Assembly (NCBI RefSeq): GCF_017848315.1
Contig: NZ_JAFKEC010000018.1
Coordinates: 1 to 64,000 of the forward strand
Length of the DNA stretch: 64,000 nucleotides
Source of the DNA: Pseudomonas palmensis
Lineage (GTDB): Bacteria; Pseudomonadota; Gammaproteobacteria; Pseudomonadales; Pseudomonadaceae
Direction of reading: 5' to 3'
Under the pieces are notes generated by a model. The model saw only the letters and a list, made by a program, of their open reading frames with translations. It searched no databases and was not told where the DNA came from. The stretch's first letter is position 1, and every line of letters starts with the position of its first letter. This document shows positions 56,727 through 64,000 of the stretch, piece by piece. A program made the translations under genes and the position numbers.

Positions 56727-57439
56727 GACTCACCTCGTGGGCTAGGGGCGGTGGCGTCTTTGTAATGACGCTCGATATTGCGCTTGGATGCGCCGATGTG
56801 GCGGCGCATCAGTAATTCGGCCAGCTCGCCGTCACGGTCGGCGATGGCATCGAGAATCCGGTGGTGTTCGGCGAACGCCTGGTGCGGGCGGTTGGGCGTG
56901 GCGGAGAACTGGATGCGGTACATGCGCACCAGCTGGTACAGCTCGCCGCACAGCATCTGCACCAGGGTGCGGTTGCCGCTGCCCTGGATGATGCGGTAGT
57001 GGAAGTCGAAGTCGCCCTCCTGTTGGTAGTAGCCCACCCCGGCCTGGAACGCGGCATCACGCTCATGGGTGTCGAGCACCCGGCGCAACTCGTCGATCTC
57101 GGCTACGCTCATGCGTTGGGCGGCCAGGCGGCAGGCCATGCCCTCGAGGGACTCGCGAATCTCGTACAGTTCGATCAGCTCGGCATGGCTCAGCGACACC
57201 ACCCGCGCCCCTACGTGCGGCACCCGCACCAGCAGGCGCTGGCCTTCCAGGCGATGGATGGCCTCGCGCAGCGGGCCGCGGCTGATGCCGTAGGTACGCG
57301 CCAGCTCCGGCTCGGAGATCTTGCTGCCGGGGGCGATCTCGCCCTTGACGATCGCGGCCTGGATGCGCCGGAAGACGTTTTCGGAAAGCGTCTCCGAATC
57401 TTCCTGAAGGGGGGCGGAGGCTTGGGCTGCATCCAGCAT
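56723..57439 (-). CDS. prpR: GntR/FadR-type regulator of the methylcitrate operon
   Basis: A 238-residue GntR regulator. The N-terminal winged helix (about 18-85) has [59 protein letters not shown]. The helical FCD ligand domain follows ([18 protein letters not shown]..., then [15 protein letters not shown] and [27 protein letters not shown], with metal-binding histidines). It is first in the operon and probably represses it until a methylcitrate-pathway intermediate binds. Two TTGTCGACA palindromes lie at its 5' end. The symbol prpR follows pathway use and is unrelated to enteric PrpR, a sigma-54 activator. Confidence 0.9.
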   Translation of the reverse strand: MLDAAQASAPLQEDSETLSENVFRRIQAAIVKGEIAPGSKISEPELARTYGISRGPLREAIHRLEGQRLLVRVPHVGARVVSLSHAELIELYEIRESLEGMACRLAAQRMSVAEIDELRRVLDTHERDAAFQAGVGYYQQEGDFDFHYRIIQGSGNRTLVQMLCGELYQLVRMYRIQFSATPNRPHQAFAEHHRILDAIADRDGELAELLMRRHIGASKRNIERHYKDATAPSPRGES

Positions 57440-57440
57440 A

Positions 57441-57450
57441 TTGTCGACAC
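57441..57450 (-). promoter_or_regulatory. second, imperfect prp operator beside the start codon
   Basis: TTGTCGACAC shares the TGTCGACA palindromic core with the main site and abuts the prpR start codon. Repressor binding here would block transcription or initiation. Confidence 0.5.
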
Positions 57451-57512
57451 CTTGAAAATCTGTAGGGCCAAAACTAGCTAATTAAGCCACCCCAGTCAAA
57501 GACAAATTCAAT

Positions 57513-57524
57513 ATTGTCGACAAT
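57513..57524 (-). promoter_or_regulatory. prp operator palindrome
   Basis: ATTGTCGACAAT is a perfect 12-bp palindrome of the size and style bound by FadR-subfamily GntR regulators, 74-85 bp upstream of the prpR start. It is the best candidate PrpR operator. The rest of the 210-bp gap shows no gene. Confidence 0.65.
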
Positions 57525-57649
57525 CGTCTAAGAACGAACTTCGTGTCTGTCGGTGTTGTCTGACTCCAGCCGCTGGCATCGACACACCAGCGTGGTAGAA
57601 TGCCGCCGCCTCTGAGGGGGCAAACCCCCACAGCATCGCGTCAGGATTT

Positions 57650-58186
57650 ATGAGACTCACACCCTTTCTACTGTTACTCAGCCTCTGTGGGCTGCCTGCC
57701 CTGAGCCAGGCGGCAGACAAGACTGTCTATGGCCTCAATGAATATGCCCGCCTTGTCGATATCGACCTCGAGGTTGCGGCCAAGCTCGACACCGGGGCCA
57801 AGACCGCCTCGCTGAGCGCGCGCGATATCAAGCGCTTCAAGCGCAACGGCGAATCGTGGGTGCGCTTCTATCTGGCAATTGACGCAGCCCATTCGCATCC
57901 GATAGAACGACCACTGGCTCGTGTCAGCAAGATCAAGCGACGCGCCGGTGACTACAACCCGGACGAAGGCAAGGCCTATACCTCCCGCCCGGTGATCGCG
58001 CTGAATATCTGCATGGGTACGGCCCTGCGCAGCATCGAAGTGAACCTGACCGACCGCAGTGCCTTCCAGTACCCGCTACTGATCGGCTCCGAGGCGCTCA
58101 AGCACTTCGACGCGCTGGTCGACCCAAGCCTTAAATACGCTGCCGGCAAACCTGCCTGCGCCACTGACGCTCATACCGCAGAGTAA
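57650..58186 (+). CDS. exported retropepsin-like aspartic protease (RimK-associated type)
   Basis: A 178-residue protein with a signal peptide (LLLLSLCGLPALSQA-ADK, about residue 22). The mature part belongs to the putative ATP-dependent zinc protease / retropepsin-like family found beside RimK-like ligases. The active motif is AAKLDTGAKTASLSARDI (Asp-Thr-Gly), and the ending is FQYPLLIGSEALKHFDALVDP. It starts a three-gene operon with an inactive-transglutaminase membrane protein and an ATP-grasp ligase. Such trios have been linked to osmotic-stress tolerance in Pseudomonas (Rlo proteins, from memory, so the symbol is left blank). Confidence 0.85.
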   Translation: MRLTPFLLLLSLCGLPALSQAADKTVYGLNEYARLVDIDLEVAAKLDTGAKTASLSARDIKRFKRNGESWVRFYLAIDAAHSHPIERPLARVSKIKRRAGDYNPDEGKAYTSRPVIALNICMGTALRSIEVNLTDRSAFQYPLLIGSEALKHFDALVDPSLKYAAGKPACATDAHTAE

Positions 58187-58191
58187 TTTCG

Positions 58192-59724
58192 ATGCGCTCT
58201 CTTACCCTTCATCTGAAAGTCCTGATCACCCTCCTGGTGTTGCTGGGTGTGTCGATCACGGCGTACCAGATCTTCATGCTCGGCATCCCGGTGACCGAAG
58301 ACGAAACCGACGACCTGTGGAACATCGATGCCAAGGTCGAGTTCGTCGCCAGCCCCAAGGACCCGATCAAGATCCAGATGTTCGTGCCGCCATTGAGCAA
58401 CGACTATGTCAGCCTCAATGAGAGCTTCATCTCCAACAACTACGGCGTGAGCGTCAACCGTGTCGATGGCAACCGCAAGGTGACCTGGTCGGCGCGGCGC
58501 GCCAAGGGCAACCAGACCCTCTACTACCGCCTGGTACTGACCAAGCGCTACAGCAGCGAAAAGGTCAAGATCAAGGGCCCGACCTTCCGTGACAGCCAGC
58601 CGGTCGAAGGGCCGGAGAAGATCGCCGCCGAAGCGTTGATGGCACCTATCCGCCAGCACTCGGCCGACGTCGAGACCTTCGTCAGCGAGACCATCAAGCG
58701 GGTCAACAACCCCAACGACGACAACGTCAAGCTGCTGCTGGCCGGCGATGCCTCTTCGCTGAACAAGGCCAAGGTCATCGACCTGCTGCTGTCGATCGCC
58801 CACGTACCGGTGGAGAAGGTGCACACCATCCGCCTGCTGGCCGACCAGCCGCAGAGCCCGGAACTGTGGCTGCGCAGCTTCAACGGCAACGACTGGCTGT
58901 ACTTCAACCCGGACACCGGCGAGCAGGGCCTGCCGGCCGACCGCCTGCTGTGGTGGACCGGCGATGACCCGCTGATCACCGTCGATGGCGGCAAGAAGGT
59001 CAACGTCAGCTTCAGCCTGAACAACAGCGAGATGAACGCCATCCGCCTGGCCAAGCTGACCGACGAGAACACCGACGCCGACTTCCTCGAATACTCGCTG
59101 TACGGCCTGCCGCTGCAGACCCAGCAGACCTTCATGATCATGGTGATGATCCCGATCGGCGTGCTGGTGATCCTGGTGCTGCGCAACCTGATCGGCCTGC
59201 AGACCCTGGGTACCTTCACCCCGGTGCTGATCGCCCTGGCCTTCCGTGAGACCCAGCTGGGCTTCGGTATCGCCCTGTTCACGGTGATCACCGCGCTGGG
59301 CCTGACCCTGCGCTCCTACCTCGAACACCTGAAGCTGCAGATGCTGCCGCGCCTGTCGGTGGTACTCACCTTCGTGGTGGTGCTGATCGCGGCCATCAGC
59401 CTGTTCAGCCACAAGCTGGGCCTGGAGCGCGGGCTGTCGGTGGCACTGTTCCCGATGGTGATTCTGACCATGACCATCGAACGCCTGTCGATCACCTGGG
59501 AGGAACGCGGCGGCGGCCACGCCATGAAAGTCGCCATCGGCACCCTGTTCGCCGCCTCGGTCGCGCACCTGCTGATGAGCGTGCCCGAACTGGTGTACTT
59601 CGTGTTCACCTTCCCGGCGGTGCTGCTGATTCTGGTGGGCTTCATGCTGGCGATGGGTCGCTACCGCGGCTACCGCCTGACGGAGCTGGTGCGCTTCAAG
59701 GCCTTCGTGAAGGCTGACGCCTGA
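58192..59724 (+). CDS. inactive transglutaminase fused to a multi-span membrane domain
   Basis: A 510-residue inner-membrane protein. It has a first transmembrane helix (about 7-27), a periplasmic region to ~310 that includes a transglutaminase-fold part, then about seven helices from ~318 (FMIMVMIPIGVLVILVLRNLIG onward). In the transglutaminase-like part a catalytic Cys is absent; HVPVEKVHTIRLLA and NGNDWLYFNPDTGEQGLP stand where the active site would be. It lies 5 bp after the retropepsin gene and overlaps the ligase gene by one base. It may bind or present a peptide substrate to its partners; this is inference. Confidence 0.88.
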   Translation: MRSLTLHLKVLITLLVLLGVSITAYQIFMLGIPVTEDETDDLWNIDAKVEFVASPKDPIKIQMFVPPLSNDYVSLNESFISNNYGVSVNRVDGNRKVTWSARRAKGNQTLYYRLVLTKRYSSEKVKIKGPTFRDSQPVEGPEKIAAEALMAPIRQHSADVETFVSETIKRVNNPNDDNVKLLLAGDASSLNKAKVIDLLLSIAHVPVEKVHTIRLLADQPQSPELWLRSFNGNDWLYFNPDTGEQGLPADRLLWWTGDDPLITVDGGKKVNVSFSLNNSEMNAIRLAKLTDENTDADFLEYSLYGLPLQTQQTFMIMVMIPIGVLVILVLRNLIGLQTLGTFTPVLIALAFRETQLGFGIALFTVITALGLTLRSYLEHLKLQMLPRLSVVLTFVVVLIAAISLFSHKLGLERGLSVALFPMVILTMTIERLSITWEERGGGHAMKVAIGTLFAASVAHLLMSVPELVYFVFTFPAVLLILVGFMLAMGRYRGYRLTELVRFKAFVKADA

Positions 59725-60704
59725 TGTTCGGCCTATGGAAAACCTGGAAGGCCCTGGAAGCCCGGGGCATCATGGGTATCAACCGGCGCAACGCGGACTA
59801 CGTGCTCAAGTACAACAAGCGCAACCTGTACCCGATCGTCGACGACAAGATCATCACCAAGGAGCGGGCGATCAAGGCCGGCATCCACGTGCCGGAAATG
59901 TACGGGGTGATCTCCACCGAAAAGGACATCGACAAGCTCGACGAGATCATCGGCGGGCGCAGCGACTTCGTCATCAAGCCGGCGCAGGGCGCCGGTGGTG
60001 ACGGCATCCTGGTGATCGCCGACCGCTTCGAGAACCGCTACCGCACGGTGTCCGGCAAGATCATCACCCACGAGGAAATCGAGCACCAGGTATCAAGCAT
60101 CCTCACCGGGCTGTATTCGCTGGGTGGCCATCGCGACCGCGCGCTGATCGAGTACCGGGTAACCCCGGACCAGATCTTCAAGAGCATCAGCTACGAAGGC
60201 GTGCCGGACATCCGCATCATCGTGCTCATGGGCTACCCGGTCATGGCCATGCTGCGCCTGCCCACGCGCCAGTCCGGCGGCAAGGCCAACCTGCACCAGG
60301 GCGCCATCGGCGTGGGTGTGGACCTGGCGACCGGCCTGACCCTGCGCGGTACCTGGCTGAACAACATCATCAGCAAGCACCCCGACACCACCAATGCGGT
60401 GGACGGCGTGCAACTGCCCAACTGGGACGGCTTCATGAAGCTAGCCGCCGGCTGCTATGAACTGTGCGGCCTGGGCTACATCGGCGTGGACATGGTGCTG
60501 GACCAGGACAAGGGCCCGCTGATCCTGGAACTCAACGCCCGCCCCGGCCTGAACATCCAGATCGCCAACGATTGCGGCCTGACCCTGCGCACCCACGCCG
60601 TCGAGGCGCACCTTGAGGAACTGGCCAGCGATGGCATCAAGGAAAGCGTCGAAGAGCGCGTGCGCTTCGCCCAGGAACTGTTCGGCCACATCCCGGCGCA
60701 GTAA
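59724..60704 (+). CDS. RimK-like ATP-grasp ligase
   Basis: A 326-residue cytoplasmic ATP-grasp enzyme annotated in relatives as alpha-L-glutamate-ligase-like. ATP-binding features: FVIKPAQGAGGDGILVI (P-loop-like), EYRVTPDQIFKSISYEGVPDIRIIVLMGYPVMAMLRLP, and the metal site LGYIGVDMVLDQDKGPLILELNARPGLNIQIAN. Family enzymes join an amino acid to a carboxylate or peptide end. The ATG overlaps the previous stop (TGATG). Conservation with an exported retropepsin and a transglutaminase-fold protein suggests a peptide made inside and trimmed outside. Confidence 0.88.
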   Translation: MFGLWKTWKALEARGIMGINRRNADYVLKYNKRNLYPIVDDKIITKERAIKAGIHVPEMYGVISTEKDIDKLDEIIGGRSDFVIKPAQGAGGDGILVIADRFENRYRTVSGKIITHEEIEHQVSSILTGLYSLGGHRDRALIEYRVTPDQIFKSISYEGVPDIRIIVLMGYPVMAMLRLPTRQSGGKANLHQGAIGVGVDLATGLTLRGTWLNNIISKHPDTTNAVDGVQLPNWDGFMKLAAGCYELCGLGYIGVDMVLDQDKGPLILELNARPGLNIQIANDCGLTLRTHAVEAHLEELASDGIKESVEERVRFAQELFGHIPAQ

Positions 60705-60812
60705 TCTGCCACCGCCCTGGCGCAGCAGCGCACAGGGCGGTCGCCGATCCGCTAGGAGCATCGCCTGCACAGGGCTACAATGCTCGCCCCGCCTCGACAG
60801 CTGTTCACCCGA

Positions 60813-62156
60813 ATGCCGACCTGCACACTTCACCCCCTGCCCTACCAGGCCGACCCGGCCGCCTACTTTGCCCGTATCCGCCAGGCACCTGGCGCCGTGC
60901 TGCTCGACAGCGCGCGGCCTGGCGCCGTGCGTGGGCGCTTCGACCTGCTCAGCGCCTGGCCACTGTGCACGCTGACCCCGGGCGCCGAAGAAGACGGCCA
61001 GCACTACCTGCAGCGCCTGCGCGAGCAACTGGCCGGGCTTGGGCGCGCGCACTTGCCGGCAGGTGTCGAGCTGCCGTTCGCCGGCGGCCTGATCGGCTAC
61101 CTGAGCTACGACTTCGGCCGGCGCCTGGAGCGCCTGCCCGCCATTGCCTGCGACGACCTGGGGCTGGGTGACGCAAGCCTGGGGCTGTATGCCTGGGCAC
61201 TGATCAGCGACCATCAGCTGCAGCGCAGCCAGCTGGTGTTTCATCCGGCGCTGCCCGCCACCGAACGCGAGCGCCTGGTGGCACTGTTCGAGCACGACGC
61301 CGCGACGGCAACCGGCGCATTCAGGCTTGCGGCGCCAATGCGCGGCGACCTCGCAGCCGAGGATTACCGTCAGGCGTTCGAGCGGGTGCAGCAGTACATC
61401 CATGCCGGCGACTGCTACCAGATCAACCTTACCCAACGCTTTCGCGCACCCTGCCAGGGCGACCCGTGGACGGCCTACCAGGCGCTGCGGGCTGCCTGCC
61501 CTACGCCCTTCTCCGGCTATCAGGTACTGGCCGATGGCAGCGCGCTGCTGAGCTTCTCGCCCGAGCGCTTCATCAGGGTCAGCCAGGGCGAGGTCGAAAC
61601 CCGCCCGATCAAGGGCACCCGTGCGCGCAGCGCCGACCCCGTGCAGGATGCCGCCAATGCTGCCGAGCTGCTGGCCAGCACCAAGGACCGCGCCGAGAAC
61701 CTGATGATCGTGGACCTGCTGCGCAACGACCTGGGGCGCAGCTGCGCTACCGGCTCGGTGCAGGTGCCGGAGCTGTTCAGCCTGGAGAGCTACCCCAACG
61801 TGCACCACATGGTCAGCAGCGTGACCGGACGCCTGGCACCGGGCAAGGATGCGCTGGACCTGATAGCCGGCAGCTTCCCTGGCGGCTCGATCACCGGGGC
61901 GCCGAAGATTCGGGCGATGCAGATCATCGACGAACTGGAGCCGAGCCGACGTGCACTGTATTGCGGCTCGCTGCTGTATGTGGACGTGCGCGGGGAGATG
62001 GACAGCTCGATCGCCATCCGCAGCCTGCTGGTGAAGGACGGCCAGGTGTGCTGCTGGGGAGGCGGTGCGGTGGTGGCGGACTCGCAATGGGAGGCGGAGT
62101 ACGAGGAGTCGATCACCAAGGTCAGGGTGTTGCTCCAGACCCTGCAGGGCCTCTAG
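60813..62156 (+). CDS. pabB: aminodeoxychorismate synthase component I
   Basis: A 447-residue chorismate-utilising enzyme that makes 4-amino-4-deoxychorismate for folate, with a glutamine amidotransferase partner not in the window. Motifs: PFAGGLIGYLSYDFGRRLERLP, YIHAGDCYQINLTQRF, FSPERFIRVSQGEVETRPIKGTRAR (the PIKGT lysine is typical of PabB), and SFPGGSITGAPKIRAMQIIDELEPSRRALYCGSLLYVD. The ATG at 60813 (MPTCTLHPLPYQ) fits better than the in-frame ATG at 60780. It stands alone; a REP pair follows. Confidence 0.95.
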   Translation: MPTCTLHPLPYQADPAAYFARIRQAPGAVLLDSARPGAVRGRFDLLSAWPLCTLTPGAEEDGQHYLQRLREQLAGLGRAHLPAGVELPFAGGLIGYLSYDFGRRLERLPAIACDDLGLGDASLGLYAWALISDHQLQRSQLVFHPALPATERERLVALFEHDAATATGAFRLAAPMRGDLAAEDYRQAFERVQQYIHAGDCYQINLTQRFRAPCQGDPWTAYQALRAACPTPFSGYQVLADGSALLSFSPERFIRVSQGEVETRPIKGTRARSADPVQDAANAAELLASTKDRAENLMIVDLLRNDLGRSCATGSVQVPELFSLESYPNVHHMVSSVTGRLAPGKDALDLIAGSFPGGSITGAPKIRAMQIIDELEPSRRALYCGSLLYVDVRGEMDSSIAIRSLLVKDGQVCCWGGGAVVADSQWEAEYEESITKVRVLLQTLQGL

Positions 62157-62160
62157 AACG

Positions 62161-62216
62161 CTTCGCCGGCAAGGCCGGCTCCTACAGCGTGCAGGAGCCG
62201 GCCTTGCCGGCGAAGG
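62161..62216. repeat. REP pair, CCGGCAAGG-type
   Basis: Inverted copies at 62161-62186 and 62190-62216 with only 3 bases between them, in the gap between convergent pabB and thrH. Confidence 0.9.
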
Positions 62217-62221
62217 CGGTA

Positions 62222-62839
62222 TTACAGGCTCAACGACCTGTTCGAGGCCTTGATGAACTCTTTCTTCAGCGCCTCGAAATCATGCACCGCCGGGAACTGC
62301 GGGAACTCGCGAATCACGTTTTCCGGCGCATGGAACAGGATGCCTGCATCCGCCTCGCCCAGCATGGTGGTGTCGTTGTACGAGTCACCCGCCGCGATCA
62401 CCCGGTAGTACAGGCTCTTGAATGCCAGCACCGACTGGCGCTTGGGGTCTTTCTGGCGCAGTTGGTAGCCGGTCACACGATCGCTCTGGTCGGTGATCAG
62501 GCGGTGGCACAGCAAGGTCGGGAAACCCAGCTGGCGCATCAGCGGCTGCGAGAATTCGTAGAAGGTGTCGGACAGGATCACCACCTGGAAACGCTCGCGC
62601 AACCAGTCCACGAACTCGATGGCGCCGTCCAGCGGCTTGAGCGTGGCAATCACTGCCTGGATGTCGGAGAGCTTGAGGCCATGCTCATCCAGGATGCGCA
62701 GGCGCTGCTTCATCAGCACGTCGTAATCGGGAATGTCGCGGGTGGTGGCCCGCAACGATTCGATTCCGGTTTTTTCCGCAAAGGCGATCCAGATCTCCGG
62801 GACCAGTACACCTTCCAGGTCGAGACAGGCAATTTCCAC
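62222..62839 (-). CDS. thrH: bifunctional phosphoserine phosphatase / homoserine phosphotransferase
   Basis: A 205-residue HAD enzyme. The nucleophile loop is IACLDLEGVLVPEIWIAFAEKTGI (Asp7; DxE in place of the usual DxD, as in ThrH), motif II is VVILSDTFYEFSQPLMRQLG, and motif IV is VIAAGDSYNDTTML. ThrH can move phosphate from phosphoserine to homoserine. The start is GTG at 62839, with GAGGAG upstream. Convergent with pabB, as seen in other pseudomonads. Confidence 0.95.
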   Translation of the reverse strand: MEIACLDLEGVLVPEIWIAFAEKTGIESLRATTRDIPDYDVLMKQRLRILDEHGLKLSDIQAVIATLKPLDGAIEFVDWLRERFQVVILSDTFYEFSQPLMRQLGFPTLLCHRLITDQSDRVTGYQLRQKDPKRQSVLAFKSLYYRVIAAGDSYNDTTMLGEADAGILFHAPENVIREFPQFPAVHDFEALKKEFIKASNRSLSL

Positions 62840-62967
62840 AGCTCACTCCTCGAACAACGCTAAAAATGGAAGGCGCACTCTACAGGCGCGCCGTCTAACC
62901 CGGCAATTTTTGTTAACATTCGCCCATTACGAGCGCCAAGCGCCATTCAATGACCGGAAGCCGCCTG

Positions 62968-63702
62968 ATGAGCCAACCCTTCGACGTCGCCGCCCTCGCC
63001 GCGACCTATGCCAACAAGTCCCCGCAGGACATCCTCAAGCTCGCCTTCGAACACTTCGGCGACGACCTGTGGATCTCCTTCAGTGGCGCAGAAGACGTGG
63101 TGCTGGTGGACATGGCCTGGAAGCTGAACAAGAACGTCAAGGTGTTCAGCCTCGACACCGGCCGCCTGCATCCGGAAACCTACCGGTTCATCGACCAGGT
63201 GCGCGAGCAGTACAAGCTGCCGATCGAGATACTTTCCCCCGATCGCAGTGCACTCGACCCCTTCGTGAAGGAAAAGGGCCTGTTCAGCTTCTACAAGGAC
63301 GGCCACGGCGAATGCTGCGGCATCCGCAAGATCGAGCCGCTGCGCCGCAAGCTGAGCACCGTCAGCGCCTGGGCCACCGGCCAGCGCCGCGACCAGAGCC
63401 CGGGCACCCGCAGCCAGGTGGCCGCGCTGGAAATCGACAGCGCCTTCTCCACCCCCGAGCGCACCCTGTACAAGTTCAACCCGTTGGCGCAGATGAGCAG
63501 CGAAGAGGTGTGGGGCTATATCCGCATGCTCGAGCTGCCCTACAACAGCCTGCATGAACGCGGCTTCATCAGCATCGGCTGCGAACCCTGCACGCGCCCG
63601 GTACTGCCCAACCAGCACGAGCGCGAAGGCCGCTGGTGGTGGGAGGAGTCGACTCAGAAGGAATGCGGGCTGCACGCCGGCAACCTGATTACCAAGGGCT
63701 GA
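62968..63702 (+). CDS. cysH: adenosine 5'-phosphosulfate reductase
   Basis: A 244-residue thioredoxin-dependent APS reductase of assimilatory sulfate reduction. The iron-sulfur cluster cysteines mark it as APS rather than PAPS type: Cys116-Cys117 (GECCGIRK) and Cys205-Cys208 (IGCEPCTRP). Nucleotide contacts: [14 protein letters not shown] and [12 protein letters not shown]; the catalytic Cys is in ECGLHAGN at the end. The ATG at 62968 has GGAAG 8 bases upstream; the in-frame ATG at 62950 is less likely. Divergent from thrH. Confidence 0.96.
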   Translation: MSQPFDVAALAATYANKSPQDILKLAFEHFGDDLWISFSGAEDVVLVDMAWKLNKNVKVFSLDTGRLHPETYRFIDQVREQYKLPIEILSPDRSALDPFVKEKGLFSFYKDGHGECCGIRKIEPLRRKLSTVSAWATGQRRDQSPGTRSQVAALEIDSAFSTPERTLYKFNPLAQMSSEEVWGYIRMLELPYNSLHERGFISIGCEPCTRPVLPNQHEREGRWWWEESTQKECGLHAGNLITKG

Positions 63703-63814
63703 ACATGCACACCCTGAGCGCAGCACCTGGCCCCACCTGCCAGACATTGCGTCAGCAGTAAGGGCATCGTGGCCAGTGGCTGGGCTACCTGCTCGCGGGG
63801 CTATCTGCAGGAGC

Positions 63815-63847
63815 GCCTTCAGGCCACCGTGCTGGCGGCCTGAAGGC
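63815..63847. terminator. hairpin between cysH and the last gene
   Basis: GCCTTCAGGCC and GGCCTGAAGGC form an 11-bp perfect stem with an 11-base loop, placed 12 bp beyond the stop of the minus-strand gene. There is no strong T run, so the terminator call is moderate. The 156 bp between the genes shows no other feature. Confidence 0.55.
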
Positions 63848-63858
63848 ACTGCAAGGGC

Positions 63859-64000
63859 TTAATGCACTGGCAGTTCGACGCCAGCGAACAGCTCTTCGAG
63901 TTCCTGCTTGTTGTGGCACTGGATGGCCTTGGCCATCACTTCACGGGTCAGGTGGGGCGCGAACTTCTCGATGAAGTCGCACATGAAACCACGCAGGAAG
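63859..64000 (-). CDS. C-terminal part of an unidentified protein
   Basis: An open frame enters from the window edge and ends with TAA at 63859-63861. The visible 46 residues read FLRGFMCDFIEKFAPHL, then TREVMAKAIQCHNKQELEEL and FAGVELPVH. This is helical, with two cysteines, good Pseudomonas codon use, and looks like a real coding end. I do not recognise the family and cannot see the start. Confidence 0.6.
   Translation of the reverse strand, partial: FLRGFMCDFIEKFAPHLTREVMAKAIQCHNKQELEELFAGVELPVH

Overview
The window (~62% GC or more by eye, dense short-gap gene packing, two abundant REP repeat families, a PvdS-type promoter, an Anr-type box) is chromosomal DNA of a Pseudomonas, most probably the P. 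putida group. Supporting context: pbpG next to pvdA, a GntR-prpB-prpC-acnD-prpF-prpD cluster convergent with acnB, and cysS-glnS-ppiB-lpxH in that order. Nearly all long antisense frames are high-GC shadows and were left out. There is no prophage, insertion sequence or CRISPR array.

Layout. 1-6.2 kb: the N-terminal part of a large DUF6543-type toxin-like protein, an AraC and a LysR regulator, the 2-aminoethylphosphonate degradation pair phnW-phnX, and a chromate/quinone reductase. 6.3-7 kb: two tandem tRNA-Val(GAC) genes, each with its own terminator. 7-17.4 kb: mixed housekeeping and accessory genes (gamma-glutamylputrescine-oxidase-like flavoprotein, an apparently inactivated C39-peptidase-like lipoprotein, TerC, an NhaR-like regulator, SstT, YceH, a shikimate-dehydrogenase paralogue, PBP7). 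17.5-25.3 kb: pyoverdine-linked genes (pvdA with an exact PvdS box; an MbtH-like protein with a type II thioesterase behind a near-match box) around several lipoprotein and hypothetical genes, and the most unusual locus of the window: a beta-propeller-like protein followed 18 bp later by a CdtB-like nuclease with an unrecognised ~185-residue N-terminal region.

25.5-32 kb: LysE exporter, a betaine-type ABC transporter without its ATPase, an ABC-F protein that overlaps a convergent isochorismatase-family hydrolase, ilvE. 32-45.9 kb: an OmpR/histidine-kinase pair, cysS, glnS, ppiB, lpxH, a MarR-controlled tripartite efflux operon, miaE, and a universal stress protein with a perfect Anr/FNR box. 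45.9-57.5 kb: acnB, preceded by a long self-complementary element, and the methylcitrate (propionate) operon under a GntR regulator with palindromic operators. 57.6-64 kb: a retropepsin / inactive transglutaminase / ATP-grasp trio, pabB, thrH, cysH and the end of an unidentified gene.

Functional links: phnW and phnX convert 2-aminoethylphosphonate to acetaldehyde and phosphate; prpC, acnD/prpF or prpD, and prpB turn propionyl-CoA plus oxaloacetate into pyruvate and succinate, with AcnB beside them as the central aconitase; PvdA, MbtH and the thioesterase serve siderophore peptide synthesis. All function calls rest on reading translated sequence and motifs; no database search was run.
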